Part shown: positions 17,122 through 25,781 of the stretch, one piece after another
Layout: each line of letters opens with the position of its first letter
How positions within the stretch are numbered: the first letter of the stretch is position 1
Source of the DNA: JBMNEH01 sp050948665
GTDB lineage: Bacteria > Bacillota > Clostridia > Christensenellales > UMGS416
DNA length: 64,000 nt
Assembly (NCBI GenBank): GCA_050948665.1
Contig: JBMNEH010000001.1
Span: 1,550,001 to 1,614,000, forward strand
Reading direction: 5' to 3'
Program-made: the position numbers and the translations under genes
Notes under the pieces: generated by a model
Told to the model about the DNA's origin: nothing
Database searches by the model: none
What the model saw: only the letters and a program-made list of their open reading frames with translations

Positions 17122-18741
17122 TCAATCTTTATTAAAAGTTTGCCTTTTCTTTAGCAGCAATTCTGAAAAGACTATAACAACAATCACCATCCAGGAAACC
17201 GCAAGGCAAACCAAGAGCCATACCGCAGTTGCCGGCAACCGTCCAAAGTCTTTCCTTGCAAAATAAATCTCTCCACTTCCGATTTGATCCAGCCGATAGA
17301 GTGCAATAACATTGTCATACAATTCACTGATATATGCGTCATCTACAGTCACCTTCCGCCGCACTGATTTTACAGTATCCTCAATCAACTGACCTGCCGC
17401 ATCTCTTAGAGAAGCTGAGCCGTTAAATACAGCCGTAATGAAGGTGTCTTCGATATGGTCAATTAGCATCTGCGTTGCCTGAAGCTTAACGCAATAATGT
17501 GCATCGTCCCCTTCGTCCCCGGAAAGATACGCAATATATTCAGGATTGGTTTGCGCTTTTATAGTGACAGGCACATATCCTTCGGTTTTTGCGTAATCGA
17601 TCTGCACTCGATCTGTTAATAGATACTGCGCAAAAAGCCAAGACGCCAGCACCTCCTGCGAATCCTTCTTATTGAAAATACAAATTGAAGGACCTTGTGA
17701 TATAATTTTCGGGTTATTAGTATCAAACTGAGGTACCAAGCATACCGCCGTCTCAAATTCTACCAACTTATCCTCGCTGATATCCAATAAAGGCGCGTCC
17801 GTGCCCATCCAAGTAGATCCTGCAGTGGAGTCTACAGCAAATATACATTGTCCTGCATTCAAAAAGTTTGCCGGATAACCAGAAATCTTAAAGGTAGAGA
17901 AAGCACCGCTCTTTGTATGCTCGGCAATCGTGTGCAACAGTTCGCGCGTAGTATCGTTCCACAACAACACCTCCCCATCCGGAGTTGATAGCCCGGCATT
18001 TTTCTGTTTGAGCATGGTAATCATCATATTGTCAGTGGATTTATAAATGAACGGAATCAACACCTTCTGACCATTGACCTTGTAGTTTCCCTGTGCATCC
18101 TTCTCTGTAGCCGCCTCGGATACTTTCCAAACAAAATCCCAAGTCAGAACATTAGGTATGGTATAGCCCAAGGCTTCAACATAGGTTTTATTGATATAGC
18201 AGACTTCAGTGGAACGCATAAAAGGCAATGCATAATATTCTCCATCAATCATGCATTCGTCAAAATATCGAGAAACAATTTCTTCTTTTCCGGGAGCATC
18301 AAATCTGACATCGCTGCCTTTCAAGCCATATTTCGCATCCAGAAACAACTTTTCCAAAGGTACAACCACATTTTTTCCGGTCTTGTAGGTTGCAATGTGA
18401 TCTGGATAAGTGATACAGACATTGGGTGTAGTATAAGTGGAAATATTGGTGATCACATCGTTATAAATACGGCCATAATCCGTGTAAAGTCTCAAATTAA
18501 CCTTAATATTCGGGTACAATGCCTCAAAATCGGATATTGCCTGCTCATATACCATCGTCTGGTTCTTGTTAGTATCATTCTTCGCCCAAAATGTAATCTC
18601 ATATTCCCTGGTTGTATCAAAGGTATCCGGTATCGAAAACACTGCCAGTTCCTGTGTGCCATGGCACCCGGTTAGTATAGAGAAAAAAGCCAAGGCGACT
18701 ACCAAGCAAAGCACTGAAATTCTACTTTGTGAACCCTTCAT
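17122..18741 (-). CDS. Sugar ABC transporter, extracellular solute-binding protein with C-terminal membrane segment
   Basis: 539 residues. Lipoprotein signal ending in ILTGC (about residue 26), then a family-1 solute-binding fold: YEITFWAKNDTNKNQTMVYE, FEALYPNIKVNL, ITYPDHIATYKTGK, YYALPFMRSTEVCYINK, MLIDHIEDTFITAVFNGS. Unusually, the protein ends in a hydrophobic helix (VWLLVCLAVSWMVIVVIVF) followed by a basic tail, so it may be anchored at both ends. It is the last gene of a four-gene transport operon (ATPase, two permeases, this protein). Its start overlaps the stop of the second permease gene by 4 nt. Ligand is likely an oligosaccharide. Confidence 0.9.
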   Translation of the reverse strand: MKGSQSRISVLCLVVALAFFSILTGCHGTQELAVFSIPDTFDTTREYEITFWAKNDTNKNQTMVYEQAISDFEALYPNIKVNLRLYTDYGRIYNDVITNISTYTTPNVCITYPDHIATYKTGKNVVVPLEKLFLDAKYGLKGSDVRFDAPGKEEIVSRYFDECMIDGEYYALPFMRSTEVCYINKTYVEALGYTIPNVLTWDFVWKVSEAATEKDAQGNYKVNGQKVLIPFIYKSTDNMMITMLKQKNAGLSTPDGEVLLWNDTTRELLHTIAEHTKSGAFSTFKISGYPANFLNAGQCIFAVDSTAGSTWMGTDAPLLDISEDKLVEFETAVCLVPQFDTNNPKIISQGPSICIFNKKDSQEVLASWLFAQYLLTDRVQIDYAKTEGYVPVTIKAQTNPEYIAYLSGDEGDDAHYCVKLQATQMLIDHIEDTFITAVFNGSASLRDAAGQLIEDTVKSVRRKVTVDDAYISELYDNVIALYRLDQIGSGEIYFARKDFGRLPATAVWLLVCLAVSWMVIVVIVFSELLLKKRQTFNKD

Positions 18742-19613
18742 CCCTTTGTGCCCCCCCTTGCTATCCCTGTCATTATCTTTTTTCGGAATACCAGGAACAG
18801 AACAATCAGCGGTACGGAAATGACCACCACCGCTGCCATCATTGCCGGTATATTCTCCCGCCCAAAGCCATTTTCACGTATCTCCTGAATACCGTTAGAT
18901 ACAAGGAAATATACTTCTTTGTCTGTAATCAGCCTGGGCCAAACATAAGAGTTCCAGCACTCAATTACCTTTAATATCACTATAGTTATTAGCGTTGGTC
19001 GGCATATTGGTATTAAGACTTTATACAAATATTTCAAATCCGAAGTACCGTCAATTTTAGCCGCATAATACAGTTCATCCGGAACTTGTTCGAAATTTTC
19101 CTTTAGCAAGTATATGTAGAAAACAGAGGCCACCGAAGGTAAAATCAAGCCAAGAAAAGTGTTCCTCAACTGCAAATCCGTAATCGTAATAAAGTTTGTA
19201 ATGACAACCAACTCGTTAGGTATCATCATCAACGCCAAAAAGAGCAGAAAAACCAGATTCTTCCCTCGAAACTGCAGTCTGGCAAAAGCAAAGGCAGCCA
19301 ACGTTGTCACAATAAGCATAATAGCTGTGGTAGCCACAGTAAAGATGAGCGTATTCAGCAGATACCTGCCCAAGGGAACAGTTGTAAAGGCATCTATATA
19401 ATTTTGTAAAACAGGAGATAAAGTGTAGAATTTAGGGATATACTCCGCATTATATGCACCATAACTCTTCACCGAAGTCAGCACCATCCAATAAAAAGGA
19501 AAAAGAACCATCAATGCCCAAAAGGTAAGCAGGATATAAGAACCTGTTCTTGAAACTGCCGTTCGGACCCTCGCGATTCGCTCTATCCGGACATAATCCG
19601 TCTGTTTCTTCAT
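18738..19613 (-). CDS. Sugar ABC transporter permease (MalG type)
   Basis: 291 residues, six predicted membrane segments. The cytoplasmic EAA loop DELYYAAKIDGTSDLKYLYK followed by VLIPICRPTLITIVIL is intact; MalG-type N-terminus with LFPFYWMVLTSVKS. Paired with the MalF-type permease encoded 12 nt upstream to form the heterodimeric channel for the solute-binding protein encoded directly downstream. Confidence 0.93.
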   Translation of the reverse strand: MKKQTDYVRIERIARVRTAVSRTGSYILLTFWALMVLFPFYWMVLTSVKSYGAYNAEYIPKFYTLSPVLQNYIDAFTTVPLGRYLLNTLIFTVATTAIMLIVTTLAAFAFARLQFRGKNLVFLLFLALMMIPNELVVITNFITITDLQLRNTFLGLILPSVASVFYIYLLKENFEQVPDELYYAAKIDGTSDLKYLYKVLIPICRPTLITIVILKVIECWNSYVWPRLITDKEVYFLVSNGIQEIRENGFGRENIPAMMAAVVVISVPLIVLFLVFRKKIMTGIARGGTKG

Positions 19614-19625
19614 CTGTTGCCTCCG

Positions 19626-20516
19626 TTAATAATGGGCATTCTTTCTGCTGACCAACAGGTTGAAACAGGTTATTGTCAACACAATGACAAAAAGAATAAT
19701 TGCAGCTGCCGATGCATAAGAAGGATACCCGCCGCTGTTTCCATACAACATATCATATACATAACCCACAATGGTATTCATTCCTGCCGCATTCAAATTC
19801 GTACCAAAGAGCGCAACAGCATCACTGTATGCTTTAAACGCCCCGATAAACCCGGTTACTATAAGATAAAACAAACTGGGGGAAATCATCGGCAAAGTAA
19901 TTCGAGTAAACATCCGGAAATTTGATGTGCCGTCTACTCGTGCAGCGTTATAATAATCACGTTTCACTGAAGCAAGAGCACTGGTCAGTATCAATATCTT
20001 AAAGGGCAGCACCACCCATATGGTATAAAAGCACATAACGAACATTTTTGCCCAATAGGGACCCTCGATAAAATCAACAGATGATCCGCCAAACCATTGA
20101 ATCAGTAAATTCACCATTCCGTCCGTATAAGGTGTTTTTTTAAAGAGAATCATAAACACCAAACCGACCGCTAGTGTATTCGTTACGTACGGAAGGAAAA
20201 AAATTGTCTGATACAGATTACGTAGAGATTGAATAGAACTGAGAGCAACAGAAATCAACAGCGCAAAGCCGGTAGACAAGGGCACGGTTACCAGCACTAT
20301 TAGAAAAGTATTTTTTACAGCCTGAAGAAAATAGGGGTCATGAAGAATGTAGGAATAATTATACGTACCCACGCCAAAGAAAGTTTGAGAGGCAGAATTG
20401 TACCCCTCCTCAAAGGAATAAATCAATACATCCACCAGAGGATAGACCATAAAACAACCCAAAAACAAGATTGCCGGTAAGAGATAGAACCAGGCTTTTC
20501 TATTATTTCTTTCCAT
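19626..20516 (-). CDS. Sugar ABC transporter permease (MalF type)
   Basis: 296 residues starting MERNNRKAWFYLLPAILF. The reading frame is open further upstream (TTG, then an ATG 6 nt earlier), but the ATG at 20516 is best placed, with GGAG 6 nt before it. MalF-type permeases have about six membrane segments; the EAA loop reads DYYNAARVDGTSNFRMFTRI followed by TLPMISPSLFYLIVTG. Gap of 12 nt to both neighbours, hence one operon. Confidence 0.9.
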   Translation of the reverse strand: MERNNRKAWFYLLPAILFLGCFMVYPLVDVLIYSFEEGYNSASQTFFGVGTYNYSYILHDPYFLQAVKNTFLIVLVTVPLSTGFALLISVALSSIQSLRNLYQTIFFLPYVTNTLAVGLVFMILFKKTPYTDGMVNLLIQWFGGSSVDFIEGPYWAKMFVMCFYTIWVVLPFKILILTSALASVKRDYYNAARVDGTSNFRMFTRITLPMISPSLFYLIVTGFIGAFKAYSDAVALFGTNLNAAGMNTIVGYVYDMLYGNSGGYPSYASAAAIILFVIVLTITCFNLLVSRKNAHY

Positions 20517-20528
20517 TTGCATCTCCAA

Positions 20529-21626
20529 TCAACAAGCACCGAAGGGAATACGTTCCTCAGTTTGTTTATGGAACAGAAAAACTTTCCCAGCTTTTAAAGA
20601 AAAACGAACCTCTCCGGCAGGTACGGAACTGCCATGCTCTGCATCGATAATGGATCGAATTGTTGGATTCTGCGAAGCGGAGTTTGTAGAGACTACGCTT
20701 ATGTCCCGTCCCATGACTTCAATTGCAGAAAGCGTACAACGGAAAGCACCTTTCACATCAAGCGCAAAACCCTCAGGGCGAATTCCAACCGTAACTTCCT
20801 GCTCCGGTATGCCGGGTACATCCAACACGGCGTCTTCACCAATATACAGCTTTTGATTCCTAATATAACCGTTAAACACGTTAATGGGAGGAGTGCCCAG
20901 AAACTTTGCCACAAAAAGATTCACCGGGCGGTCATATACCTCCTGTGGTTTCCCTGTCTGTTGGATGACACCCTGTTTCATTACCACGATACTGTCGGAG
21001 ATGCTCATAGCTTCCTCCTGATCGTGGGTTACAAATAACGTAGTAATCCCGGTTTCCTTTTGTATCCGTTTCAGTTCTTCCCTGGTCTGCAGCCTCAGTC
21101 GGGCGTCCAGATTCGACAACGGCTCATCCAGCAATAGCACTTTGGGTGTCTTAACCAAAGCCCTCGCTATAGCAACACGCTGCTGTTGACCCCCGGACAA
21201 TTCTCCGGGCTTACGATCCATCAGTTCATCAATCTGCACCAGTTTCGCTGTCTCCAGAACGCGGCAGTTCATTGCATCCTTTGAAATTTTTTCATCACCT
21301 TTCAGATTCTGCAGCGGAAAAAGAATATTCTGTCGAACGGTCAAATGGGGGTACAGTGCATAATTTTGAAAAACCAAGCCGACACCTCTGTTCTCGGGCG
21401 GTAAATTGGTCACATCGTACTCACCGAAAAAAATCCTCCCGTGGGTGGGCTTCTGTAAGCCACAAATCATGTATAAAATCGTACTCTTTCCGCATCCGGA
21501 CGGACCTAGCAACCCAATCAACTTCCCATCCGCTATCTCCATAGAGAAATCGTTGACGGCCGTTACATCCTTCTGCCCCTTTCGCCCTGAAAACACCTTC
21601 GTCAAGTTTTGTAAAATAACCTTCAT
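20529..21626 (-). CDS. Sugar ABC transporter ATP-binding protein (MsmK/UgpC type)
   Basis: 365 residues from the ATG at 21626 (AAGGCGG upstream). Walker A GPSGCGKST, Q-loop VFQNYALYPHLTV, signature LSGGQQQRVAIARAL, Walker B VLLLDEPLSNLDARL, H-switch VTHDQEEAMSISD, followed by a TOBE domain (VTVGIRPEGFAL). Such ATPases often energise several sugar transporters. First gene of the transport operon. An in-frame extension of 14 codons exists but has no ribosome-binding site. Confidence 0.93.
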   Translation of the reverse strand: MKVILQNLTKVFSGRKGQKDVTAVNDFSMEIADGKLIGLLGPSGCGKSTILYMICGLQKPTHGRIFFGEYDVTNLPPENRGVGLVFQNYALYPHLTVRQNILFPLQNLKGDEKISKDAMNCRVLETAKLVQIDELMDRKPGELSGGQQQRVAIARALVKTPKVLLLDEPLSNLDARLRLQTREELKRIQKETGITTLFVTHDQEEAMSISDSIVVMKQGVIQQTGKPQEVYDRPVNLFVAKFLGTPPINVFNGYIRNQKLYIGEDAVLDVPGIPEQEVTVGIRPEGFALDVKGAFRCTLSAIEVMGRDISVVSTNSASQNPTIRSIIDAEHGSSVPAGEVRFSLKAGKVFLFHKQTEERIPFGAC

Positions 21627-21813
21627 ATTTAAAACCGCCTTGCTGTCAGAATCCGGTTCAAACGGCAATTTAGAAGCCGCTTTGAATACTCTCTCGTGTA
21701 TTCTAAGCGAATAAGCGCTGGAGTGATAAGCTCCTCATATAGCTGTCCGGCATCCTTCTGCAAAGGATATAAGCCGGAAAGCAGCTTGCATTCTTTCTGC
21801 GTTAATCATAGGA

Positions 21814-22908
21814 TTACAAATGGATATCCAAGAAATCAATAAATCCGTTAATGTCTTCCCGACAATAACCATGCTCTCCGAGTCGATAGTACATGCCGGG
21901 ATTTCCAACGTTGTAGGCTGTCTGCGGTATGGGCAAACCATCAGGGTGCACAAGTCCTCTTTCTCCCAGTAAACGGAACACAGGAGAAGCCGCTTTAAGA
22001 GAAAGAAACTCGCTAACAGGATCCGCCCATTCATCGTTGCTGGCACTGGCTGAATAGAAAAGACGCGGCGCCATACATGCCGTCAGCATATGGTGGTCAA
22101 AGGGATGCTGATCCGACGATATGTTCCCGTATTTATGGTAGTTTTCACAGAACCAGTAGGGAAAACGGTCGATAATGTGCTGTGGCGTTTCTCCTGTCTT
22201 TCCCCTGTTGATTGCCACACCGCCACAACCGGAATTTATAGCAAACGCTGCAGCAAAGGCCTCATCCGTGGCACCTGCCCACAATGCGGTCTTGCCAAGT
22301 CTCGAACAACCTAAAACGCAGACAGGAATTCCCGCAGTCTCAGGTAAAACTGCACAAGCCTTCCGGGTTGCGGAAGCTGCCCACGCCCAAAGGGCAATCT
22401 TTCCCCAGTCTTCGGGATTACGTTTATTACCGTTAAAAAAACCCGCAAGGCCATTTAAAAAATTCCCGTCATCCGAGGTGATATCTGTGTAGCAGAATTC
22501 TGCAAGAGCATAACCTCTATCCACAACTTCCTCAACGGGTAACTCCATCAAATAATGCGGCGCATGATATTTCGAGCTCTCTCCAAAAAAAGATATGTGC
22601 AAAAGCAGCGCTTTTGGCTTAAGGCGAAGAGGCCACAGCAAATCGACAGGCCAAGAAAATGTCTCGCCATTATCGGTAACGGAAACTCTCAGTTTCCGAT
22701 AAACTGCCTTGCCTCCAAAGGCTTTTTCAAACCTTTCATCCTCCGTAAGCTGTACCGGAAGCGATTTAGGTGCCCGGCCAAATACTTGCTTAGAAAAAAA
22801 GGAAAGGATCTCCTTTCTGCGTTCCGACCAACTCTCTACAGATTCTCCTTCTCTGAGCACATCAGGCAGTCTTCTGTCCTGTAGCATCACGTCAATCAGC
22901 TGTATCAC
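21814..22908 (-). CDS. CE15-type 4-O-methyl-glucuronoyl methylesterase
   Basis: About 360 residues. The nucleophile motif GCSRLGKTALWAG is the CE15 hallmark (GCSRxG), with INSGCGGVAINRGKTGETP downstream and a GEHGYCREDINGFIDFLD C-terminus that supplies a His. Enzymes of this family cut the ester between lignin alcohols and glucuronoxylan, or related uronate esters. No signal peptide, so it acts in the cytoplasm on imported fragments. The start is uncertain: GGAGG is followed by GTG at the wrong spacing, then CTG, ATT, GTG and an ATG at 22887. Follows an SDR gene by about 11 nt. Confidence 0.8.
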   Translation of the reverse strand: MIQLIDVMLQDRRLPDVLREGESVESWSERRKEILSFFSKQVFGRAPKSLPVQLTEDERFEKAFGGKAVYRKLRVSVTDNGETFSWPVDLLWPLRLKPKALLLHISFFGESSKYHAPHYLMELPVEEVVDRGYALAEFCYTDITSDDGNFLNGLAGFFNGNKRNPEDWGKIALWAWAASATRKACAVLPETAGIPVCVLGCSRLGKTALWAGATDEAFAAAFAINSGCGGVAINRGKTGETPQHIIDRFPYWFCENYHKYGNISSDQHPFDHHMLTACMAPRLFYSASASNDEWADPVSEFLSLKAASPVFRLLGERGLVHPDGLPIPQTAYNVGNPGMYYRLGEHGYCREDINGFIDFLDIHL

Positions 22909-22919
22909 CTCCGTTTGCT

Positions 22920-23711
22920 TTATGTATACATTTTCTTGACAATATAATACACCAATCTTCCGGGCAACAACCGTTGTAGCAGCAAAATTAGCTTAGCAGC
23001 AATACCACAACCGGCCTTATGGGGAGGATTCCGGCTCTCCAGCAGCTTAAGCACCTGTTTCCCAACCTTCCTTGGATCCATACCGTTCTGTTCATCTGCC
23101 TCCATCTTCGCAATACTCTTTACAGCAGATAAACCATAGGGGCCATCTGCCATACCGGGTGTACACCGGCGATGAGAAGTAAATTCAGTGCGAGTATCTC
23201 CCAATGCGAGATTAGTTATTTTCACTCCCCATGGAGATGTTTCCATTTCCATAGCATGAAATAATATTTCCAAAGCTGCCTTGCTGGCGCTATAAAAACC
23301 CTGATATGGTATGGGTATCACTCCTGCCAAAGATGAAATATTGATAATTCGGCCTTTTCCCTGCTGTCTGAACGCCGGTAAAGCCTCTTTAGCTGCCCGC
23401 CATGCTCCAAACAAATTCACATTCATTTGTTCTGCAGCCATATCTTCCGGCGTCTCCTCCAATGGGCCCGCAATGCCCATCCCTGCATTATTTACGAGTG
23501 CATCCAACTTTCCCTCTCGGCGGAGGATTTCCTGAATACAAGCTGATATTGAGAGGGGATCCGTTACTTCCAATGGTAATATTATAATACCATTACTCAC
23601 CGGAACTCCTTTGCGTGTTGTGCCATATACCCGCCATCCACCGGCTAACAGTGCTTCTGCAACAGCTTTCCCGACTCCCGATCCAGCGCCCGTTACTAAG
23701 ACAACTTTCAC
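22920..23711 (-). CDS. SDR-family oxidoreductase
   Basis: 263 residues, GTG start after GGAGGTGAAAA. TGAGSGVG cofactor loop near the N-terminus, NNAG in LVNNAGMGIAG, Ser in INISSLAG and Tyr/Lys in YQGFYSASKAALE are all present. It resembles 17-beta-HSD/retinol-like SDRs with a C-terminal helix (LLPGRLVYYIVKKMYT) that could associate with membrane. Cotranscribed with the CE15 esterase gene downstream. Substrate unknown. Confidence 0.9.
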   Translation of the reverse strand: MKVVLVTGAGSGVGKAVAEALLAGGWRVYGTTRKGVPVSNGIIILPLEVTDPLSISACIQEILRREGKLDALVNNAGMGIAGPLEETPEDMAAEQMNVNLFGAWRAAKEALPAFRQQGKGRIINISSLAGVIPIPYQGFYSASKAALEILFHAMEMETSPWGVKITNLALGDTRTEFTSHRRCTPGMADGPYGLSAVKSIAKMEADEQNGMDPRKVGKQVLKLLESRNPPHKAGCGIAAKLILLLQRLLPGRLVYYIVKKMYT

Positions 23712-23767
23712 TTTTCACCTCCATATGTTTGTTCTATTCGTCAGTATACCCGCAATTCCTGCCAGAA

Positions 23768-23796
23768 TTGACAGATAGTAATCACGGGGATATACT
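23768..23796 (+). promoter_or_regulatory. Promoter of the sirtuin gene
   Basis: TTGACA (23768-23773), 17-nt spacer, TATACT (23791-23796), with AGGAGG shortly downstream. Sigma-A type. Confidence 0.8.
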
Positions 23797-23817
23797 GTTG
23801 TTAGGAGGTTTGGCATA

Positions 23818-24594
23818 ATGGAAGTTTTATCAGCCTGGCTTCATGATGCAAAGCATATTGTATTCTTCGGCGGTGCGGGTGTATCCACAGAATCCGGTAT
23901 ACCGGATTTCCGTGGCACCGATGGATTATATAATAAACAGTATAGCAATCCTCCGGAAACCATACTAAGCCACGATTTTTTTGTTTCGCATACCAAAGAA
24001 TTCTTCCGCTTCTACAGAGAAAGGATGCTGTACCCTGATGCCGAGCCCAACGGAGCGCATCTGGCGTTGGCTGCGTTGGAAAAAGCCGGTAAACTGGACG
24101 CTGTAGTAACCCAAAATATTGACGGATTGCATCAAGCAGCCGGCAGCCGTAAGGTTTTAGAACTTCATGGCAACGTCCATAGGAATTATTGCATGCATTG
24201 CGGAAAGCTTTACGGTCTGGACGCTGTAACATCCTCTGAGAGTGTACCCCATTGTGCTTGTGGTGGTATATTAAAACCTGATGTAGTGCTTTATCAGGAG
24301 CCTCTTGATGATCATGTAGTTAATAATACACTTGAATTTATTTCCTCCGCGGACCTACTCATTGTTGGGGGAACCTCTTTGGCGGTTTATCCGGCAGCTG
24401 GTTTTCTACAGGCATACCGGGGTTCTCGAATGGCATTAATAAACCTTTCGCCCACACCCTATGACAGAAGAGCCAACCTTATCCTGCGAGAGCCTGTTGG
24501 GAAAACTCTTTCAACACTTTGTAGTGAATGGATGCCTGAACAAAAAAGGAGCTGCGATTATTCGCAGCAAAAGAATTCAGATAACAGCATATGA
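23818..24594 (+). CDS. NAD-dependent protein deacylase, Sir2 family
   Basis: 258 residues. GAGVSTESGIPDFRG (NAD binding), TQNIDGLHQAAG, LHGNVHRNYC, two Cys pairs of the zinc site (CMHC and CAC) and IVGGTSLAVYPAAG are all present. The invariant His in LELHGN is there. The enzyme removes acetyl or other acyl groups from protein lysines using NAD+. Single gene between an SDR gene and trpS, with its own promoter and a terminator that it shares with trpS. The last residues (QQKNSDNSI) are not conserved. Confidence 0.95.
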   Translation: MEVLSAWLHDAKHIVFFGGAGVSTESGIPDFRGTDGLYNKQYSNPPETILSHDFFVSHTKEFFRFYRERMLYPDAEPNGAHLALAALEKAGKLDAVVTQNIDGLHQAAGSRKVLELHGNVHRNYCMHCGKLYGLDAVTSSESVPHCACGGILKPDVVLYQEPLDDHVVNNTLEFISSADLLIVGGTSLAVYPAAGFLQAYRGSRMALINLSPTPYDRRANLILREPVGKTLSTLCSEWMPEQKRSCDYSQQKNSDNSI

Positions 24595-24699
24595 CAATGG
24601 CTTCTTTTCTCCATAAAAGAATACTTTGCATTATTAATATTAAATAATTCAGAGATAATATCGCTGATTTTGATAGGGTATTTTGAGGTCAATGCAAAT

Positions 24700-24730
24700 A
24701 ATGCTCCACCCGGTTAGGTGGAGCATTTTA
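24700..24730. terminator. Bidirectional terminator between sirtuin and trpS
   Basis: Stem AATGCTCCACC / GGTGGAGCATT (11 bp) with a 6-nt loop; A-rich and T-rich flanks on either side serve both converging genes. Confidence 0.85.
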
Positions 24731-24735
24731 CAGTT

Positions 24736-25746
24736 CTATTCCGGCAGAACAAAGCCTACCTTTTTTTGCACTTTCCGCAATGTCTTCCTTGCAATAATGG
24801 AGGCCTTAGCCGCACCCTCTAACAGCACGTTATTTAAGTAGCTTTTATCATTCAGCAATCGACATACCTCGTTTTGAATCGGCTCCAACGTGGCAACTAC
24901 GCTGTCTGCCACTGTAGCCTTAAAGGCTCCGTAGCCTTTACCTTCAAACGTCTTTTCAGTCTCCTCCAAGCTTGCTCCGGAAGTGCAGGCATAAATTGTC
25001 ATCAGGTTTGATATGCCCGGCTTTTTCTCAGGATCATATCGAATTATACCGTCTGAGTCAGTGACCGCTCTTTTTATCTTGCGTTTAATATCCTCCGGTT
25101 TATCCATGATATAAATACAACCGTTGTCTTCAGGCTCGTCTGACTTGCTCATTTTTGTTGTAGGCTCCTGAAGACTCATAACCCTTGCCCCTACCTCAGG
25201 GATGAATCCGTCCGGCACGGTAAAGGTGGGAGAATATAGATTGTTAAACCGTTCGGCAATATTCCGTGTAAGTTCAAGGTGCTGCTTTTGATCTGCGCCA
25301 ACGGGCACAAGATCTGCCTGGTACAATAAAATATCTGCCGCCATCAGCGCCGGATAATCGTATAAGCCGACCGTGATTGAATCTTCTTTTATCCTCCTGG
25401 ATTTTTCCTTGAACTGAGTCATCCTGGACATTTCCCCCATATAGGAAAAACAGTTAAGAATCCAGCAAAGCTCAGCATGTTCGGGCACTTGGGATTGGAT
25501 AAAGAGAATATACTTTTCAGGATCAAGGCCACAGGCAAGGTAGGTCGCTGCTACAGTCAAACTGCGCCGACGCAATTCTGCCGGGTTCTGTCGCACAGTT
25601 ATAGCATGCATATCCGCAATAAAATAAAAGTACATAAACTCCGGGGAAAGATTCGCCCAATTTCGCAATGCTCCTATATAATTCCCTAATGTTAAGTCTC
25701 CGGAAGGCTTAATACCAGACAGAATAACCTTTTTACCCTGTATCAT
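24736..25746 (-). CDS. trpS: Tryptophanyl-tRNA synthetase
   Basis: 336 residues from the ATG at 25746. Class I signatures: the HIGH-like motif in SGIKPSGDLTLGNYIG, and KMSKS in TTKMSKSDEPED. Specific TrpRS strands PVGADQKQHLELTRNIAERFN and DYPALMAADILLYQADLVPVG support the assignment. Charges tRNA-Trp. It follows leuA by about 36 nt and shares its transcript. I see no T-box leader in front. Confidence 0.97.
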   Translation of the reverse strand: MIQGKKVILSGIKPSGDLTLGNYIGALRNWANLSPEFMYFYFIADMHAITVRQNPAELRRRSLTVAATYLACGLDPEKYILFIQSQVPEHAELCWILNCFSYMGEMSRMTQFKEKSRRIKEDSITVGLYDYPALMAADILLYQADLVPVGADQKQHLELTRNIAERFNNLYSPTFTVPDGFIPEVGARVMSLQEPTTKMSKSDEPEDNGCIYIMDKPEDIKRKIKRAVTDSDGIIRYDPEKKPGISNLMTIYACTSGASLEETEKTFEGKGYGAFKATVADSVVATLEPIQNEVCRLLNDKSYLNNVLLEGAAKASIIARKTLRKVQKKVGFVLPE

Positions 25747-25781
25747 CGTAAAATTAACTCCCTTCACAACTCACAAATAAA

